A stretch of DNA of 48,878 nucleotides from JABMPO01 sp964539785 (lineage in GTDB: Bacteria; Fidelibacterota; Marinisomatia; Marinisomatales; TCS56), in assembly GCA_964539785.1 (NCBI GenBank), contig CAZIJQ010000013.1, forward strand, positions 1 through 48,878, given 5' to 3'. Position 1 is the stretch's first letter, and each line of letters starts with the position of its first letter. The notes below the pieces were generated by a model. That model had not been told where the DNA came from. It made no database searches and was given only the letters and a program-made list of their open reading frames with translations. Of this stretch, positions 45,971 through 48,878 are shown in pieces. A program made the position numbers and the translations under genes.

Positions 45971-46744
45971 TTAAAGATCGTTGCGTATTGTGGCGTATCT
46001 GAGAGTATTGGCAAGACTTTTGTAGAACGGCGGTTTTCGATCTTCAAGCAAATTGATAGTAGAATCCAGATCATACTTAAAGCGTACAACTTCCCATTTA
46101 AAAGAATCACTAACTGTTAAAAATGCTACGGCTCCACGTTGATCTTCATCAAAGGGCAAACCGATTGATCCTTGACAAAGGATGGTTAGGTCTTCTCTGG
46201 ATTCGTTGCGGGGGATGTGAGTATGGCCGTGTATGAAAATAAATTGTTTAATAACTGAGTTTATGCGACTGACATGATTACGCCAGTTCAATGATTCATG
46301 AATTGTAGGAGGTTGATCATCACGTTCGTACCAGGCATGGGTGAATTCAACCAGAATATGCCCCACCTGTTCCCGGTGGGCAATATGCATGGTATTTATA
46401 AAATCTATTCCGGCCTGCCCGATTTGTTCGTATGACCATTTATTGTTAGCCACAATGGCCTGGCAAAGGGGATCATCAGGATCCATTCCTTCCAGCGATG
46501 GGCGTTCATGAGTCCATAATTTTTCAACCAGGTAACGATCATGATTACCACGGATAAAAATGCAATTATCTATAGATAATAATAATTCCAGAACTTCTTT
46601 GGGGCTTGGTCCCAGCGTGAAACAATCACCCAGACAAATTACCTGGTCTATATTATTACGATTATTAATAATGTCAATAGCAGTGCTTAAAGCGCGTTCA
46701 TTGGCATGAATATCGGTGATGATAGCGAAAGTTTTTATACTCAT
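45971..46744 (-). CDS. Metallophosphoesterase family protein
   Basis: The 257-residue protein has the calcineurin-like motifs in order: IITDIHANERAL, CLGDCFTLGPSP, FIRGNHDRY and IHGHTHIPR. All metal ligands (Asp, His, Asn) are present, so it should be active as a phosphodiesterase or phosphatase. The substrate is unknown. It has no signal peptide. It is 56 bases upstream of the cysteine desulfurase gene and may be part of the same run. Confidence 0.85.
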   Translation of the reverse strand: MSIKTFAIITDIHANERALSTAIDIINNRNNIDQVICLGDCFTLGPSPKEVLELLLSIDNCIFIRGNHDRYLVEKLWTHERPSLEGMDPDDPLCQAIVANNKWSYEQIGQAGIDFINTMHIAHREQVGHILVEFTHAWYERDDQPPTIHESLNWRNHVSRINSVIKQFIFIHGHTHIPRNESREDLTILCQGSIGLPFDEDQRGAVAFLTVSDSFKWEVVRFKYDLDSTINLLEDRKPPFYKSLANTLRYATIRNDL

Positions 46745-46927
46745 AATTGTTACAATATAGGTTTATGTGTAGTGTTTTTGCAACGATAACTTCCCGAAAA
46801 ATAATGATAAGTGTTTCATGGCTAAATTAATAATTCAATTTCAAAATCGAAAGCTATTTACTTTAATAAAATTTCCTGTCTCAGGCATGATTCTGATACG
46901 TGCGCTAAATCAAGTCGTTAAGCATTT

Positions 46928-46959
46928 GGTAAAATATTCCTTGCACACAGTATTTTACC
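46928..46959. promoter_or_regulatory. Inverted repeat upstream of the PfkB kinase gene
   Basis: Perfect 9-bp arms GGTAAAATA and TATTTTACC are separated by 14 bases, 37 bases before the kinase start. A possible promoter follows (TTGCCA at 46960, TAAACT at 46984, 18-base spacing), which would leave almost no leader. The rest of the 46745-46996 gap is AT-rich with no gene seen. The repeat could be an operator, but no second copy was found. Confidence 0.45.
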
Positions 46960-46996
46960 TTGCCAAAAGTGGCAGAAATCAGCTAAACTAATCTAT

Positions 46997-47893
46997 ATGA
47001 TGAATAAAAAACCTGTTTTGATCGTTGGTTCAATTGCTCTGGATACCATTGAAACTTCCGCCGGACGACGGGAAAATCTGTTGGGTGGATCCACGACTTA
47101 TGCCCTTGTTGCTGCTGGTCGCAGCGCTGATGTGCATGTGGTGGGTATCGTTGGCGATGATTTTCCGGCTGCGGGAATGGAAATTTATCAACGCTATGCC
47201 AGTTGTTTAGATGGCCTTGTTACCGCCAGTGGCCCCACATTCAGATGGGGTGGCAGATACCATGCTCTGGGTGATAATAGGACAACGTTGTTTACCGAAT
47301 TGGGTGTATTTGCACAATTTAACCCGGTACTATCTAGTATTGATCGCAATGTACCGCTGGTTTTTTTGGCAAACATTCATCCACAGTTACAATTATCGGT
47401 AATTCGACAGACTGATTCAGCGGCATTGATAGTAACCGATACCATGAATCTGTGGATTGATACTACCCCTGATCAACTTGCACAGGTTATCAAGAAAACT
47501 GATATCTTATTGATTAATGAAACTGAAGCACAAGCTTTGGGGAATGATATGTCTCTGGATCAGGCGGCTGAAAAGTTAAAAGCAATGGGCCCGGAAACAG
47601 TGGTGATTAAACAAGGTAGTAAAGGGGCATCCCTGTATACGGCCACTGAAAAGATTGATATTGGTATATTTCCACTGGAACAGGTTATCGACCCTACTGG
47701 AGCAGGGGATACTTTCGGTGGCGGATTCCTGGCAGCTTTGGCAAATGGTGAAAATTCTACCAATGCTCTAATCAATGGTTCAGCCCTGGCGTCATTTTGC
47801 GTGGAAGGCTTTGGAATAGAACAATTGGCAAATTGTAATACTATTGAATTAGAGCGACGTAAAGAATACCTGGCCGATACGGTTAGCACTTGA
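46997..47893 (+). CDS. PfkB-family carbohydrate kinase
   Basis: The 298-residue protein opens VLIVGSIALDTIET and has GGSTTYALVAAGR, then the C-terminal signature IDPTGAGDTFGGGF with catalytic Asp238. Ribokinase-family members phosphorylate sugars or nucleosides; the substrate is not evident. Tandem ATGs lie at 46997 and 47000, without a clear ribosome-binding site. It lies divergent from the metallophosphoesterase. Confidence 0.88.
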   Translation: MMNKKPVLIVGSIALDTIETSAGRRENLLGGSTTYALVAAGRSADVHVVGIVGDDFPAAGMEIYQRYASCLDGLVTASGPTFRWGGRYHALGDNRTTLFTELGVFAQFNPVLSSIDRNVPLVFLANIHPQLQLSVIRQTDSAALIVTDTMNLWIDTTPDQLAQVIKKTDILLINETEAQALGNDMSLDQAAEKLKAMGPETVVIKQGSKGASLYTATEKIDIGIFPLEQVIDPTGAGDTFGGGFLAALANGENSTNALINGSALASFCVEGFGIEQLANCNTIELERRKEYLADTVST

Positions 47894-47895
47894 AA

Positions 47896-47920
47896 AGGAG
47901 ACTAACGCCTCCTAATTTTT
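47896..47920 (+). terminator. Weak intrinsic terminator after the PfkB kinase gene
   Basis: A 5-bp stem (AGGAG at 47896-47900 with CTCCT at 47909-47913) is followed by AATTTTTG, just after the kinase stop. The stem is short, so termination may be partial and read-through into the TPR gene is possible. Confidence 0.4.
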
Positions 47921-47971
47921 GTAAGTTGAATCGGAAACGATACGATAAAGTCACGAAGAAGGAATAAAAAA

Positions 47972-48878
47972 ATGTTTAAAAAATTATTTTTATTTGCCGC
48001 AATAATCAGCTTGCTGGGGATTAGTTTTTTCGGTTGTTCCAGTGAAGAATACACCACGGCGAAATTAGACATTCAGCAAAAAAATTGGGCTCATGCGGAG
48101 GAATTTCTAATAAAAGCCATGGTGGTTGAGCCAGACAACCCGGAAATACCATATCAATTAGGTGAACAGATTTACGCCCGTGATAAAAAGTGGGTTGAAA
48201 TGAACGAGATGTTCGAAAAAGCACTTGCCATCGATCCAGATCGCTCAATATTAGTTGGTCCGTCTGTTCGTGAATATGTGGCAAATTCCCGTGATAAATA
48301 TTGGGTAAATGCCTATAATAACGCAGTAAATTCTTATAAAGAAGTGAATTCTGCTATAGATGATACAGAGCGTGAAGAATTATTGCTGGTTACAATTGGG
48401 AAATTCAAAACAGCAGCACTAATAAATCCGACGGAATCGCGAACTTTCGCCAGCATTGCGACAACCTTCCAGGATTTAAAAAATCTTGATTCAGCGCTCG
48501 TGTATATTACGAAGGCCGTTGAGATGGATCCCGAAAACTCCAAAATTTTAAGTATTACCGGACAGCTCTACTCATATAATAAAGATTGTGAAAACGCAAT
48601 AAAATATTATGAACGAGCGGTCAAAGTTGAACCTAATAATTCCAATTCAATCCGGGCACTTGCATCAGTTTATTATGAATGTGATGATCTGGATGGTGCA
48701 ATTATTACTTATGAATCTGCGATTAATAAAGAAAGTGATACCAGTATCAAATGCGACCTGTATTTCAATTTAGGTGTTCTTTATAATGAGACAGATGATT
48801 TAGCACTTGCTGAAGATAATTTTATGACCGTTTTAGACCTCTGCCCTGATGATGTTCAGGCAATTGTTGGAATTGCCC
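47972..48878 (+). CDS. TPR-repeat lipoprotein (truncated by the window end)
   Basis: The open frame starts at an ATG with an AAGAAGGA ribosome-binding site and runs off the window after 302 codons. The leader is MFKKLFLFAAIISLLG.. ending FFGC, a lipobox with Cys near 22. TPR-like repeats follow: AHAEEFLIKAMVVEPDNPEIPYQLGE, ALVYITKAVEMDPEN, AIKYYERAVKVEPNNSNSIRALASVY and LALAEDNFMTVLDLCPDD. It probably acts as a periplasmic or outer-membrane scaffold. The role is unknown. Confidence 0.85.
   Translation, partial: MFKKLFLFAAIISLLGISFFGCSSEEYTTAKLDIQQKNWAHAEEFLIKAMVVEPDNPEIPYQLGEQIYARDKKWVEMNEMFEKALAIDPDRSILVGPSVREYVANSRDKYWVNAYNNAVNSYKEVNSAIDDTEREELLLVTIGKFKTAALINPTESRTFASIATTFQDLKNLDSALVYITKAVEMDPENSKILSITGQLYSYNKDCENAIKYYERAVKVEPNNSNSIRALASVYYECDDLDGAIITYESAINKESDTSIKCDLYFNLGVLYNETDDLALAEDNFMTVLDLCPDDVQAIVGIA

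Noticed and set aside
46928..46946. Possible sigma-54 promoter (GG and GC elements)
   Set aside because: The distance between the GG and GC elements is 13 bases instead of 10.
1..48878. tRNA, rRNA, phage or transposase genes
   Set aside because: None were recognised in the intergenic regions on either strand; the gene order looks like stable chromosome.

Overview
The window looks like a piece of chromosome from a Gram-negative bacterium of the Fibrobacterota-Chlorobiota-Bacteroidota (FCB) superphylum. The best guess is a lineage such as Marinimicrobia, Calditrichota or KSB1 rather than a true Bacteroidota member. The clues are four secreted proteins with type IX secretion (T9SS) C-terminal domains (three with a YPNPFN motif, one with VVPNPY), a PorV/PorQ-like barrel, a TonB-dependent receptor with no SusD partner, and a TrmB-type sugar regulator next to a GH57 enzyme. 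No rRNA or tRNA gene was seen, so the placement is inference from gene content.

Region 1 (31-15738, all minus strand) is a starch or glucan capture and uptake block. In transcription order it holds a secreted GH13 enzyme, a parvulin-type prolyl isomerase lipoprotein, a TonB-dependent receptor, a 1167-residue T9SS cargo protein and a PorV-like protein. After a regulated gap come an 843-residue cell-surface protein made of tandem glycogen-binding-like modules and, behind a terminator, a membrane SGNH/TPR protein.

Region 2 (15870-28350, plus strand) starts with a TrmB-family regulator. It continues with a 69-residue unknown protein, a GH57 glucanotransferase/amylase, a short-type glucan phosphorylase, glycogen synthase, ADP-glucose pyrophosphorylase, a sodium:solute symporter and a T9SS-secreted GH13 amylase. 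A 490-bp gene-free stretch (28351-28841) is filled with palindromic intergenic repeats. Region 3 (28842-35718) has a divergent pair of GH13 lipoproteins (a debranching enzyme and an amylase) and a T9SS-targeted CotH-kinase/lamin-tail protein.

The most interesting feature is a 22-bp palindrome that occurs three times in this window: upstream of the surface binding protein (4633-4654), between the secreted GH13 and TrmB (15760-15781), and between the two GH13 lipoproteins (30873-30894). It is the obvious candidate operator of the TrmB-like regulator. It would tie extracellular hydrolysis, surface binding, TonB uptake and cytoplasmic glycogen metabolism into one regulon. This resembles a Sus system rebuilt from T9SS, PorV and repeat glycogen-binding parts without SusD.

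Region 4 (35723-48878) is ordinary: two small genes of unknown role, an MFS transporter, then a long minus-strand housekeeping run (iscS-like, mnmA, a GlmU N-domain nucleotidyltransferase, an outer-membrane-like protein, a LytR_C protein, rsfS, argS, a DUF5020-like protein, a hemolysin-III/PAQR protein and an alkyltransferase-like protein). It ends with a metallophosphoesterase, a PfkB sugar kinase and a TPR lipoprotein cut by the window edge.
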